Notes: generated by a model from the sequence alone, not told the origin. DNA of 64,000 nt from Gammaproteobacteria bacterium (GCA_027315405.1 DAHUYB010000093.1:29259-93258); one strand, 5' to 3'; numbered from the stretch's first letter, positions 39,060 to 47,569 are shown. A program made the numbers and translations.

Positions 39060-39926
39060 TCATGCCTGTTTCGAGTAAATCAACGTGGTGATCTGTTCCG
39101 ATACCAGTCCTATGAGGAATACCAGCAAAGCGGTAATGAAAAGCAGCGCGCTCATGTTGGTGAGGCGGTGTTCAGTCACAAAGGTATAGAGGTAATAGCA
39201 AATCCCGGTCATGAAAAACGCAAAACTGATGGGCAGAAAAATCTTGAGCGGGGAATACAAGGTACCCACCTTGAAGATAATCAGCAGGAAACGCACACCA
39301 TCCTGCAAAGGCTGGATATGGCTTTTGCCGATGCGTTTGCCGGCCGTGATGGGCACATAGGCTACCCCGTAGCCGGCCCGGAAGAACGCCATGGTGATAG
39401 TGGTGGGGTAGGAAAAGCCGTTGGGAAGGAGATACAGGAACTCCCGAAAGCGCGCCGACCCGGCGGCACGAAAACCGGAGGTCAGGTCCGGAATGCGGTG
39501 GCCCACGATCCAACTGGCGAGCCGGTTGTAGATGCGATTGGCGAGATTCCGGCCGAGGGAGGCTTGGGAATGGCTGTTGCGCGCGCCAACCACCATGTCG
39601 TAACCGGTTTGCAGCTTGGCCAATAATGCAGGGATATCGTTGGCATTGTGTTGCCCATCGCCATCCATGAACACCAGCACATTGCCGGTGGCCGCGCGCG
39701 CGCCCGATTTGATGGCGGCGCCGTTGCCCAGCGAATAAGGATGACGTACGACGCGGGCGCCGTGCCTTACGGCGACATCGGCGGTGTCGTCCGTGGAACC
39801 GTCGTCCACCAGCAGCAATTCGGCCTGCGGATAAAGCTTGTGAAGATCAGTCAGCAATTCTGGCAGAGCGGCGGCTTCATTCTTGGCGGGCAGGATGATA
39901 CTGAGTGTCTGCGATTGCTCCGGCAT
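39060..39926 (-). CDS. Family 2 glycosyltransferase with C-terminal membrane hairpin
   Basis: 288 residues from ATG 39926 (MPEQSQTLSIILPAKNEAAAL); a longer frame to 40034 is open but unlike the family. GT-A catalytic features are LLVDDGSTDDTADVA, VFMDGDGQHN (DxD-type) and PDLTSGFRAAG. Two membrane segments follow (about 230-285). This is the polyprenyl-phosphate mannosyl/glucosyltransferase (DPM1-like) architecture, making lipid-linked sugar donors. Such donors are what GT-C enzymes use, and two GT-C genes lie within 5 kb. Confidence 0.85.
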   Translation of the reverse strand: MPEQSQTLSIILPAKNEAAALPELLTDLHKLYPQAELLLVDDGSTDDTADVAVRHGARVVRHPYSLGNGAAIKSGARAATGNVLVFMDGDGQHNANDIPALLAKLQTGYDMVVGARNSHSQASLGRNLANRIYNRLASWIVGHRIPDLTSGFRAAGSARFREFLYLLPNGFSYPTTITMAFFRAGYGVAYVPITAGKRIGKSHIQPLQDGVRFLLIIFKVGTLYSPLKIFLPISFAFFMTGICYYLYTFVTEHRLTNMSALLFITALLVFLIGLVSEQITTLIYSKQA

Positions 39927-40079
39927 GCGCGTAGCTCCAGTCGCTGATGGCCCGGCAATATAACATTGTTCATGGATGAGCCGGAGTGTAAAGGCTCCCG
40001 GCGGGAGCCGAATCACTGTTGTCCCACACCCCAATGTATGGGTTTCTGCCCGTGGTGCGTAGTTCCGGGGATATCACCA

Positions 40080-40508
40080 TCAGTAATCGAGCAGTGAGAA
40101 GCCCGCAAGTCTGGCGGCATGTGCCAGGTCGGCGTCGAAAACCCCGAAAAGGAGTTCAGCACCCTGGCTGGCCTCGCGCACGGCTTCTACCGCCGCAAGG
40201 TGCACACTGTCGTAAGCACGTAAACCGTAGCGACCCGCGAGTTCGCCGGCGCGACGAACCAATGTTTCATCAGCCGCCACGATGTCCCATTGGCGCCAGT
40301 GCCTGTCTAAGGTGCGGCGCAGGCGCTGGAAGAGGGTCTTGTCCCTGCGAAACCTTGCATAGCGCGCGAAAGCCGCGCACGCTTCCGCATAGGCGATGAG
40401 GTGAGTGGCGATCACGCTGCTGCGCGTTACCGCCTCCCGCACGCAGTCCGAGTGCGCTTCCTGCACCAAGAGCTTCACCAGCGCCGAGGTATCCAGATAC
40501 AGGATCAT
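40080..40508 (-). CDS. vapC: PIN-domain toxin VapC
   Basis: 142 residues. PIN active-site acids are Asp6 (YLDTSALVKLL), Glu42 (YAEACAAF) and Asp100 (AYDSVHLAA). PIN toxins are Mg-dependent RNases that cut initiator tRNA or rRNA. Its ATG overlaps the antitoxin stop by 4 bases, the usual antitoxin-first order. Confidence 0.93.
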   Translation of the reverse strand: MILYLDTSALVKLLVQEAHSDCVREAVTRSSVIATHLIAYAEACAAFARYARFRRDKTLFQRLRRTLDRHWRQWDIVAADETLVRRAGELAGRYGLRAYDSVHLAAVEAVREASQGAELLFGVFDADLAHAARLAGFSLLDY

Positions 40509-40795
40509 CTGCGCTGGTCATGCACGATTTCGGCTAAAGATTTTTCTCCTGGCTTGAGACGCAGCGTTGCCCGAGGGACACGGAGCTTGCCGTGGCCGGG
40601 CCTGATCCAGGGTTGGCGACGTAAACGAGCGATGGATTCCGCTTCGCCGCCGACCGGCGGCTTCTGCCCGCCTCGGGGCGCCACCAAACGCGCCATCGGC
40701 TTGCCATGTGAGGTCACAACCACCTCCGACCCGGCGTTGGCCTTGCGCAGATAGGCGGACAGGCGGCCTTTCAGTTCGCGAACAGAGACCCGCAT
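40505..40795 (-). CDS. vapB: Phd/YefM-type antitoxin of VapC
   Basis: 96 residues. The N-terminus VSVRELKGRLSAYLRKANAGSEVVVTSHGKPMARLVAP is the Phd/YefM fold that binds the operator. The C-terminal half, rich in Arg and Pro and then LKPGEKSLAEIVHDQRR, should wrap the toxin. It is autoregulated through the palindromes at 40808-40843. Confidence 0.92.
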   Translation of the reverse strand: MRVSVRELKGRLSAYLRKANAGSEVVVTSHGKPMARLVAPRGGQKPPVGGEAESIARLRRQPWIRPGHGKLRVPRATLRLKPGEKSLAEIVHDQRR

Positions 40796-40807
40796 GTGTT
40801 TATTCCT

Positions 40808-40853
40808 ATGTGACTACAAAGTAGATTGTAGTCACATGTGACTGTCGGCGCAA
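40808..40853 (-). promoter_or_regulatory. VapBC promoter with overlapping palindromic operators
   Basis: On the minus strand TTGCGC (40853-40848), 17 bases, TACAAT (40830-40825). Two palindromes overlap the -10 region. One has perfect 12-base arms, ATGTGACTACAA (40808-40819) and TTGTAGTCACAT (40826-40837), separated by six bases. The other is AGTCACATGTGACT (40830-40843). They share one arm, giving three GTGACT-type half sites. This is the expected autoregulatory operator. Confidence 0.85.
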
Positions 40854-40910
40854 GGCGTACCTCGGCGCGGCGTACACGCCGAAAAGGTGGTAAAAAGCAG
40901 CAGCGTGTCA

Positions 40911-40950
40911 AAAGGAGCCACCCGTTCGGTGGCCTAACGGCCCACTGGGC
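40911..40950 (-). terminator. Weak terminator-like hairpins after the first GT-C gene
   Basis: On the minus strand GGCCCA-g-TGGGCC, then GCCACC-gaacg-GGTGGC followed by TCCTTTT. The stem is good but the T-tract is short. Confidence 0.4.
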
Positions 40951-40967
40951 CATTATTTGAATCCACC

Positions 40968-43004
40968 TCACCAAGAGGGAAGGTATTTGCGGGGCAGCAG
41001 TGGGGTTGAGTCTATTTTGGAAGGAGAAACGCGGGGCGCCGTCCCGAGCGCGGCAATGCGTTTTTGGAGGTCTGAAATCACCGGGCTCAGATTACCCAAT
41101 TTATTAAGGGCCATAACCTTACGAAGATCCTCATTGGCCAGCACCGGATTCCGCAGGGCAATATCCAGCACCACGACATTGACGCGGTATTGGGGCACGG
41201 TCGGTACCGCCTCCGCGGCCTGCTGCATCAATGCGCGGCTTTTTTGCAGGTTCCTGTGCGAGCCTTGGCTGAGAAAATTGCCGTAGTCAGTGAGGATATT
41301 GGCATAGGTAGCAGGCGTCTCCCGCAGGCGCGGATTGGCCAGGGCCGCGTCGAACAGGGATTGCAAGGCGCTCGACGGAAAATGACAATTATCCGCATCC
41401 TCGCATTGCACCAGACTCGTGAGCCCCTGCTGATCGGAGGAACTGATGGCGTGCGTGCGCAGGCGTTCGGCCATGCGTGTGAAGTTTGCCGGATCGTTGT
41501 TGCCCATGATCTGGCTTTCCAACAAGGCCAGTGCGGCCCCGGCGATGATGCCGGAATTCGGCAACGATGCCGAGTGTGCCAAGGCGGCTTTGGCCTGGGG
41601 CAGCAAACGTTTGTCTCCCGCCAGCACCAGATTGGTGAGCTCCTGTCCCAGCGCATACGTGGCATACGGCGACTGCGGATGGTTGGCCGCCTGGGTTTCC
41701 ACCAGCGACAGTGTGCTGCGCCAGACATAGGCGCGCATACCGGTGACCGCGCCGTAGGTAAGCAGCAGCGCCACCAGGATGCCGATGCGGTAACGCATAC
41801 TCAATAAACGGGAATGCTCCGTGAGTATGAAACCGAATAGCGCGAACAGAATGCCCAGATCGGCTAAATAATTACGGTGTTCGAAAGCGATTTCCAGGGG
41901 CCATACGGTGGATTCCAGCAGCTGTCCGGCGAAGAACCAGGCGATACCGAAGCTGATCCACGGGCGCTTCTTCCAGGTGAAGATCGCGGTGATACCCAAG
42001 GCCATGAGCCCGAGGATTGAAAACAGCGTGGTCATTGGAGCCAGCAGGCCGGTGGAAAGCGGTATGTCATCGTGATAAAGACTCAGGTCCGGCAGGCGTG
42101 GGAACAACGTCCAACGGATGTAATCCCAGATCACCCGGGTTTCCGTCAGCAGCCGTTCACCAAGCGTGAAATCGCGGCCCGCATAACTCAGCGGCGCGCC
42201 GTGGTGTATCCCGAAGAGCCACACCAGCCCCAGGCATACGGGGAGCACCAGAAATAACCCAAAGAACGCGAACAAACCGGTTTTGTAGCGATGACCTTGG
42301 TGCTGTGGCGCAAAGCTTTCAGAGTTGCGTGCGCTGAAGCGGAACACGCAGAGTTCGATGACCAACAGATAGACCGGCAAGAGTAATCCGGTTTCCTTGC
42401 TGCCGACGGCTAACAAGCCGGTGACCAGCGTGCCGATGGTTAGCCACCACCATCCGGATCTGCCCGCCAGCATGCGCAGGCGGCCGTGCACGTAAAGCAC
42501 GCAACCCGCCAGTATGAACAGTGAGCACAGGCTGGTTTCCCGCTGTACCACATAAAGAACCGCCGTCAGATTGAGCGGATGCAGCAGCCATGCGGCCGTG
42601 CACAACAGCGGCAGCCAGACGGCTGCACCGGCACATTTGATAATGCCTTTATCCAACCAATAGCGGGCAATCTGGCGCAGCAGACTGAAAACCAGCAAAC
42701 CGTTCAGCAGGTGGATGACAAGATTGGTTATTTTGAAGGCCGTGGCGTCCATGCCGTTGAAATAAATATTCAAGGCAAACGAGAGCATGCTGAGTGGGCG
42801 TTTCATGGGCCCCGCATCCGACGACAGCGCCGCATGCGCGAGTTGAGCCCAGGTCAGGCTGTGCAGGGCAAGCGCTTTATTCTGCAGAATGTTGGTGATG
42901 TCGTCGAAGGCGAAGGGGCCCTGCAGGCCCGGCAGATAAGCGAGCACCGTCAGAATTAGAATCGCCAGAATGGCGAGGTAGGCATAGGTCCGCGATAAAG
43001 ACAT
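40968..43004 (-). CDS. GT-C membrane glycosyltransferase with C-terminal helical repeats, TMTC-like (paralog 1)
   Basis: 678 residues from ATG 43004 (MSLSRTYAYLAILAILILTV); the frame is open to 43259 across repeat DNA. About ten to twelve membrane segments fill residues 1-450. The first periplasmic loop has FDDITNILQN, the Asp-Asp motif of GT-C enzymes. RPLSMLSFALNIYFNG, TNLVIHLLNGLLVF, HPLNLTAVLYVVQRETSLCSLF and IAFEHRNYLADLG are the blocks seen in eukaryotic TMTC and related bacterial TPR-glycosyltransferases. Residues 460-678 are helical, TPR-like and probably periplasmic. It is paralogous to the next gene and shares its strand with the pilins, which suggests pilin glycosylation. The activity is inferred. 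Confidence 0.75.
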   Translation of the reverse strand: MSLSRTYAYLAILAILILTVLAYLPGLQGPFAFDDITNILQNKALALHSLTWAQLAHAALSSDAGPMKRPLSMLSFALNIYFNGMDATAFKITNLVIHLLNGLLVFSLLRQIARYWLDKGIIKCAGAAVWLPLLCTAAWLLHPLNLTAVLYVVQRETSLCSLFILAGCVLYVHGRLRMLAGRSGWWWLTIGTLVTGLLAVGSKETGLLLPVYLLVIELCVFRFSARNSESFAPQHQGHRYKTGLFAFFGLFLVLPVCLGLVWLFGIHHGAPLSYAGRDFTLGERLLTETRVIWDYIRWTLFPRLPDLSLYHDDIPLSTGLLAPMTTLFSILGLMALGITAIFTWKKRPWISFGIAWFFAGQLLESTVWPLEIAFEHRNYLADLGILFALFGFILTEHSRLLSMRYRIGILVALLLTYGAVTGMRAYVWRSTLSLVETQAANHPQSPYATYALGQELTNLVLAGDKRLLPQAKAALAHSASLPNSGIIAGAALALLESQIMGNNDPANFTRMAERLRTHAISSSDQQGLTSLVQCEDADNCHFPSSALQSLFDAALANPRLRETPATYANILTDYGNFLSQGSHRNLQKSRALMQQAAEAVPTVPQYRVNVVVLDIALRNPVLANEDLRKVMALNKLGNLSPVISDLQKRIAALGTAPRVSPSKIDSTPLLPRKYLPSW

Positions 43005-43290
43005 AGAGCCTGTGTTCCCGTGCTCAGCCGGTGGTGGGTAGGCAGCATCATTCTCGCAAAAACGCCCTGTAGGAGCGACGCTGACCGCCAGGGGTGAGCG
43101 GCGACAGCCGCGAACGGGCAGGCAGGAAGCCTGCCCTGGGCTTTCAAGTGGAGCAGGAAGCGGAGTTTGAAAGGCGGAAATGCAGCAATGCAGGAGCAAA
43201 AATCCGCCTCGTCGCGACGCAGTATCAATCGCCGCCGGGCCAGCCACTCCCGGGATCAATCCCAGGCCAGCCGCCCCTTTAAAAGGGACA
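43005..43290. repeat. Intergenic repeat: three-hairpin module, copy A
   Basis: A run of hairpins between the two GT-C genes: GCGGC-gaca-GCCGC (43098-43111), GGGCAGGC-aggaa-GCCTGCCC (43116-43136), CTTTCAA...TTGAAAG (43141-43173) with loop GGAGCAGGA, and GGCGGA...TCCGCC (43173-43208). The same order, loop sequences and spacing recur twice at 54464-54642 with different stem sequences. Confidence 0.75.
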
Positions 43291-45276
43291 TCAACGCGAA
43301 GCGTGCTTTGACTTGCCCGCCGCCGCGCGTGTCGCTGCCAGGCTGGCTTTGAGTGATTGGATGTCCAGGTCCAGGCTGCCGAATTTGTTCAAACGCGATA
43401 ACTGCTGTATCTGTTCTTCGGCCGCATTGAAATCTCCCGCGATCATCAAACCCTTGGTCAAACTGATGCGGTACACGGCTATGTTTGGCTCGTAGTGTAC
43501 GGACTGCCGCATGGCGGCAAGTATTTCGCCGAACGGCGCATCGGTAAAGGTCAGGTAATTGGAATAGATCACCCATAAATCTGCCTGGGAGCGTGGCAGT
43601 TTGGCGATATTCTTCGAATGGAAGGCCGCCTGCAACATGGCCAGAGCCGTGGGAGCCAGGGATTTACAGGCCGTGGGCAGGCAATTCACCAGGCTGTCCA
43701 ACGCCGCGGTATCCTCGGTGGCGACCGGATAGGTGTGCAGGATTGCCTCGGCGTGTTGCCGCCAGGCCGGATTCACCGGCAACTTCAGTTTGGCGCTCAC
43801 CAGCATCAAGGCGGTATCCGGAATAATGTTGTCGCTCACCGCCGCGGCCCGCGCCAGGGTGTCCAGCGCCAAGCCGGAATTCTTGGTGGTGCCCGCGAGC
43901 GCCAGGTTGGAATAAGCCTGACCCAGTGCGTACAAGGCGCGTTCCGATCCGGGGTGGTGCTGCGCTTCGTAGTAGCCAAAATACAGGAAACTCCGCCATT
44001 CCGATGCGCGCAGCCAGGTGACTGAAAACAACACCGGGATGGCGATGACCGCGATTGCCCAGCGCAAGGATAGGCGCGCCTGGCGGCTACCGCCGGCGCT
44101 GGGCAACAGCAGCAAGCTGAAGGCCGCCAGCAGCAGGCCGTAATCCGGCAAGTAGTTGCGATGCTCGAAGGCGATCTCCAGCGGCAGAATAGTGGATTCC
44201 ATGGCCTGGCCGGCGAAGAAAAACAGAATGCCGAGACTCAACAGCGGCCGGCGCCGGCGTTGCCACCAGGCCAATGCTATCAACACGATAAGCGCCAGCA
44301 GACTCCCCAGGGTCGTGAGCGGCGTCAGCAGGCCGGTCGAGATGCCAAGGTCATCGTGATACAGGGCCAGATGGCGGATATCCGGGAAGAACGTCCATTG
44401 AATGTACAGCCACACCACCCGGAATTCGGTGAGCACCCGTTGCGGCAGGGTGAAATCCCGGTAAGCATAGTTGGCCAGGAAAAATTGCGGATGCGCGATG
44501 AGATACGTCAAGCCGAGAACGCCCGGCAGCACCAGCCCACACACATAAAATGCCAATACATTTTTCGCGATGGTTTGTTTGCCAGTGCGGAAACCGAATA
44601 GCAGCCATTCGATCACCAGCAGATACAGCGGCAGCAGCGCCGCATCCTCCTTGCAGAGCACCCCGACGATGCCAAGGAATGGCGTCAGCAGCCATACCAG
44701 CGGCCAGCCGGTTTTGCCCGCCAGCATGCGTTCGCGGCCCACCACATAGGCCAGCATGCCGGCCAGGGTGAACAGCGCCGAGAGACTGGTCATACGCTGC
44801 ACGATGAAGAGTACGGTGGTGAGATTCAGCGGATGCAGGGCCCAGGCCGCCGCGATCAGCATGCTCGCCCAGTTGATGTTGATATCTTTCCAATCAAATT
44901 GATAACGCCGCCGGCAGGCCAGCAGCAGGCGTCGGGTGAGCCACAGGATCAACAGGGCATTGACGAGATGGATGATGAGATTGGTGAGCTTGAAGGAGAA
45001 CGAACCCTCGCCGAAGAAATAGAAATTGAAGGCGAAGCTCAGCATGCTGATGGGCCGGTACAAAAGGCCGGAATGCGAGGAGAACGCCGCCCGCAGCAGT
45101 TCATGAGGAGCCAGGCTGGCGATCTGTATGCCCTGGTTACCGGTGATGTTGGGGTTGTCGTCGAACAGGAAAGGGCCGTGCAAGCCCGGCCAATAGGCGA
45201 TGGCTGTCGCAATCAGCATGGCGATCACAACAACCGATAGCAGGATGCGCTGCGTATTCTTATCTGCCAGTTGCAT
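43291..45276 (-). CDS. GT-C membrane glycosyltransferase with C-terminal helical repeats, TMTC-like (paralog 2)
   Basis: 661 residues, same architecture as the gene at 40968-43004. The GT-C motif is FDDNPNITGN in the first loop; RPISMLSFAFNFYFFG, TNLIIHLVNALLIL, HPLNLTTVLFIVQRMTSLSALF, ALYHDDLGISTGLLTP and IAFEHRNYLPDYG align block by block with paralog 1. The C-terminal 220 residues are a solenoid-like helical region ending in a Lys/Arg-rich tail. The start ATG 45276 lies 74 bases after the pilin stop with the pilin terminator between, so read-through or a separate promoter is needed. Role inferred: transfer of lipid-linked sugar to pilin. Confidence 0.75.
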   Translation of the reverse strand: MQLADKNTQRILLSVVVIAMLIATAIAYWPGLHGPFLFDDNPNITGNQGIQIASLAPHELLRAAFSSHSGLLYRPISMLSFAFNFYFFGEGSFSFKLTNLIIHLVNALLILWLTRRLLLACRRRYQFDWKDININWASMLIAAAWALHPLNLTTVLFIVQRMTSLSALFTLAGMLAYVVGRERMLAGKTGWPLVWLLTPFLGIVGVLCKEDAALLPLYLLVIEWLLFGFRTGKQTIAKNVLAFYVCGLVLPGVLGLTYLIAHPQFFLANYAYRDFTLPQRVLTEFRVVWLYIQWTFFPDIRHLALYHDDLGISTGLLTPLTTLGSLLALIVLIALAWWQRRRRPLLSLGILFFFAGQAMESTILPLEIAFEHRNYLPDYGLLLAAFSLLLLPSAGGSRQARLSLRWAIAVIAIPVLFSVTWLRASEWRSFLYFGYYEAQHHPGSERALYALGQAYSNLALAGTTKNSGLALDTLARAAAVSDNIIPDTALMLVSAKLKLPVNPAWRQHAEAILHTYPVATEDTAALDSLVNCLPTACKSLAPTALAMLQAAFHSKNIAKLPRSQADLWVIYSNYLTFTDAPFGEILAAMRQSVHYEPNIAVYRISLTKGLMIAGDFNAAEEQIQQLSRLNKFGSLDLDIQSLKASLAATRAAAGKSKHASR

Positions 45277-45293
45277 GGGGTTTTACAGCGGCC

Positions 45294-45322
45294 AAAAAAA
45301 TGCCCCGGCTTGAGCCGGGGCA
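45294..45322 (-). terminator. Rho-independent terminator of the first pilin gene
   Basis: On the minus strand TGCCCCGGC-tcaa-GCCGGGGCA followed by a run of seven or more T. Strong intrinsic terminator 28 bases past the pilin stop. Confidence 0.92.
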
Positions 45323-45349
45323 TGAATCATATCAAATCAACCGCAGTAA

Positions 45350-45871
45350 TCAGCTACGGCAATTGGCGGGCAAGAACTTGTTAAAGACCGTTGTGGTAGC
45401 ACTTCCGGCATACGTTTTACCATTAACAACGATTGATCCACTGCCACACACCCACACCACGCCGCCGGCATTGGTATAGCCGGAAAGCGTCAGAACGTTG
45501 CTGCCAGCAGTCATGCCGCCGCCTACAGTGGCGTTATTGTAGGTAATAGTGATGAGGGCCGGAGTGCCAGCCGTGCCGGTACCACCGAGATCAATCTTGG
45601 TCACATATTTACCGCTAATGCTTACATCCAACGGCAAGCCCCAACTGTTGGATGCCGCAGTATTAGTCATGGTGGCGGGCCAATTGCCGGTTGTCTGGAC
45701 GGTCTCTGCCACGGCGGTCTTGGCCGCGGAAGCCAAGTTCAGGCCTTCCGTGAGCTTCGAACGGGTCACATAGTCCTGGTACTGGGGAATGGCGATGGCC
45801 GCCAGAATGCCGATGATCGCGATCACGATCATCAACTCGATAAGGGTAAAACCCTTTTGCACCTTGTTCAT
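45350..45871 (-). CDS. pilA: Type IV major pilin, PilA (copy 1)
   Basis: 173 residues. A 7-residue leader, MNKVQKG, is cut before Phe1 of [20 protein letters not shown]; Glu5 is present. Then comes the hydrophobic helix, [20 protein letters not shown], and a Gly/Thr-rich globular domain. Two C-terminal cysteines (WVCGSGS and ANCRS) should close the disulfide loop. The last residue is Ser. It is processed by PilD and assembled by PilB/PilC. The sigma-54 promoter at 45944-45960 and TGTC sites upstream fit PilS-PilR control. Confidence 0.95.
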   Translation of the reverse strand: MNKVQKGFTLIELMIVIAIIGILAAIAIPQYQDYVTRSKLTEGLNLASAAKTAVAETVQTTGNWPATMTNTAASNSWGLPLDVSISGKYVTKIDLGGTGTAGTPALITITYNNATVGGGMTAGSNVLTLSGYTNAGGVVWVCGSGSIVVNGKTYAGSATTTVFNKFLPANCRS

Positions 45872-45943
45872 GACGGTAACTCCTTAAAATAATCTGAAGT
45901 GAATATATCAATGGCGCGCAAGGGCGCTGTCACACTAAGACTA

Positions 45944-45960
45944 AGCAATCGGCGTGCCAA
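45944..45960 (-). promoter_or_regulatory. Sigma-54 promoter of pilA copy 1
   Basis: Minus strand TTGGCACG (45960-45953), four bases, TTGCT (45948-45944): a perfect match to the -24/-12 consensus TGGCACG-N4-TTGCW. Transcription would start near 45933, about 60 bases before the ATG. Confidence 0.92.
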
Positions 45961-46035
45961 GGGTATTGCTTGGGTTTTTCCCCACGTGCATGAAGGGGCT
46001 CCCGTGTGAGCGAGGCTCGCCTGTGAGCGGCTAAG

Positions 46036-46061
46036 CTGACATTTTTGTCAGTTTTGGACAC
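46036..46061 (-). promoter_or_regulatory. Probable PilR enhancer sites
   Basis: CTGACA-tttt-TGTCAG (46036-46051) and GGACAC (46056-46061; GTGTCC on the minus strand) lie about 100-130 bases upstream of the pilA start. P. aeruginosa PilR binds repeated C/G-TGTC elements at such distances. The site overlaps the region immediately after the stop of the second pilin gene. Confidence 0.6.
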
Positions 46062-46066
46062 AAATG

Positions 46067-46555
46067 TTAGCGGCAATTGGCCGGCAGGAATTTCACGTCC
46101 ACGGTGGTTCCTGCGGCAGGGCCGCCGGCGGTTTTGCCGTTGACGGTCAAACTGCCATAGCCGCAAGCCCAGGCAATCCCGGCCTGCGGACTCGTCAAAG
46201 GCGTAAGGGTGAGTTTCTGGCCACTGATAACGCCACCACCCACATTGCCGCTGTAAAAAATGGTGATCACACCGCTGCCGCCGGTAACTGAGATACTCGT
46301 CACATACTTGCTGCTGATGCTGGCGGCCGTTGGCAGATCAAATGAACTGTTGCTTCCGGTGGGCATGTGCCCCAGGGATTGGAAACCTACCGCCACTGCG
46401 GTCTTTGGCGCAGCGGCCAGACTCAGCCCTTCCATGATTTTCGAGCGCGTGACATAGTCCTGGTATTGCGGAATGGCGATGCTCGCCAGCACGCCGATGA
46501 TGGCAATGACAATCATCAATTCAATCAGGGTGAATCCCCATTGTGGTGAGCGCAT
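46067..46555 (-). CDS. Type IV pilin, PilA paralog (copy 2)
   Basis: 162 residues. Leader MRSPQWG, then [20 protein letters not shown] with Glu5. The first 45 mature residues match copy 1 closely, while the globular domain has diverged. The C-terminal disulfide pair is WACGYGS and ANCR; it ends in Arg, without the terminal Ser of copy 1. It has its own sigma-54 promoter. A tandem copy may provide antigenic or functional variation. Confidence 0.93.
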   Translation of the reverse strand: MRSPQWGFTLIELMIVIAIIGVLASIAIPQYQDYVTRSKIMEGLSLAAAPKTAVAVGFQSLGHMPTGSNSSFDLPTAASISSKYVTSISVTGGSGVITIFYSGNVGGGVISGQKLTLTPLTSPQAGIAWACGYGSLTVNGKTAGGPAAGTTVDVKFLPANCR

Positions 46556-46597
46556 GGTACATAATCTCCGGAAGAGCGTTCTTTGTTACTACACGAA

Positions 46598-46613
46598 GCA
46601 TGTTCTATGCCAA
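46598..46613 (-). promoter_or_regulatory. Sigma-54 promoter of pilA copy 2
   Basis: Minus strand TTGGCATA (46613-46606), four bases, ATGC (46601-46598). The invariant GG and GC doublets are correctly spaced, but the -12 half is weaker than at copy 1. Confidence 0.75.
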
Positions 46614-46618
46614 CTCGG

Positions 46619-47083
46619 GACAGCAAGCCTTTCGTGGGAACGGTGACATTCTGAAACCTGGTCGCGGTGTGTGACACCGCTCCTACCCAAGACCTGATTA
46701 TTTCTGGTGGGAGCGGCGACATTCGCCGCGACAAGAGGCTATCGTGGCGCTGTATGACAGCGCTCCTACCAAAGAAGATCTGCTAATTCATCGCGACATG
46801 AAATCCGGCAAACCTTCCCGTGGGAGCGATGACATTTGCCGCGATGGTTGATCGCAGCCAGGCTGCTCCCACAATGGCGGAGGTACAATCGCGGTGGGGA
46901 CCACCTGCTCCTACCGGGCATGGATTTTGATGGTGAGCGAGATTTTGTTTTTTGCGGGAGCGCCGACATTCGCCGTGATGGAAATCTGGCCGCGGTGTAT
47001 GCCACTGTCGCGCTGTGTGACAGCGCTCCTACCTAAAAAGATCTGCTAATTCATTGTGGGAGCGATGACATTCATCGCGACAC
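46619..47083. repeat. Cluster of REP sequences, family 2
   Basis: No gene is supported between 46614 and 47089. The stretch is built of a REP unit of the form GTGGGAGCGGCGACATTCGC followed by CGCGA. Copies near 46632, 46707, 46819, 46953 and 47054 are in one orientation, and copies near 46661, 46746 and 47009 are the reverse form (GTGTGACAGCGCTCCTACC). Inverted pairs form BIME-like units. AGATCTGCTAATTCAT also occurs twice (46776, 47040). Confidence 0.8.
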
Positions 47084-47089
47084 ACCTGC

Positions 47090-47569
47090 TTATAGCCACG
47101 CGGCATGCCAATGCGGATAATTCTCCACCTGCTCGACCATCCCCGCCCGCAATGGATTGGCAATTACATACCGGATAAGCTGTTCCATGTCTTCCTCACG
47201 GCGGACCGCGTGGTCATGGTAGCCCGCTTGCCAGAGCCGTTGTGCGGTGATCCCGCGGATCACATGTATTCGGCGCGCGACACCACCTTTATACTGGCGC
47301 ATCAACGAATCCATGGAAATACGTCCCGTTAAATACAGGAGCCAATGCACATGATCCGGCATCACGACTCCAGCCAGCGTCCGGGTATCACCGCGCAGAT
47401 CGTGATAGCGCATTCCCAGCAACGCACAGCGGGCATAGCTGAAATTCATAAACATGGGTTTGCGCAGATGCGTAGCGGTCGTCAGCAAGTATGCCTGCGC
47501 CGGGATTGAGTGACGGCCCTTGCGTAGATTTCGCGCGTGCGCGGATGAGTTGTTCCGGTAACGTTCCAT
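47090..47569 (-). CDS. REP-associated tyrosine transposase (RAYT), apparently intact
   Basis: 159 residues from ATG 47569 (MERYRNNSSAHARNLRKGRHSI). YLLTTATHLRKPMF is the first strand, VVMPDHVHWLLYL holds the HUH histidines, and QLIRYVIANPLRAGMVE carries the catalytic tyrosine. The family processes REP hairpins with a single Tyr. Unlike the RAYT at 262-792 there is no stop in the frame. It lies inside a cluster of family-2 REPs on both sides, its likely substrates. Confidence 0.92.
   Translation of the reverse strand: MERYRNNSSAHARNLRKGRHSIPAQAYLLTTATHLRKPMFMNFSYARCALLGMRYHDLRGDTRTLAGVVMPDHVHWLLYLTGRISMDSLMRQYKGGVARRIHVIRGITAQRLWQAGYHDHAVRREEDMEQLIRYVIANPLRAGMVEQVENYPHWHAAWL

Noticed and set aside
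46619..47083. Possible CRISPR array
   Set aside because: The repeats are palindromic, of irregular spacing and mixed orientation, with no uniform spacers and no cas genes; REP units next to a RAYT explain them.
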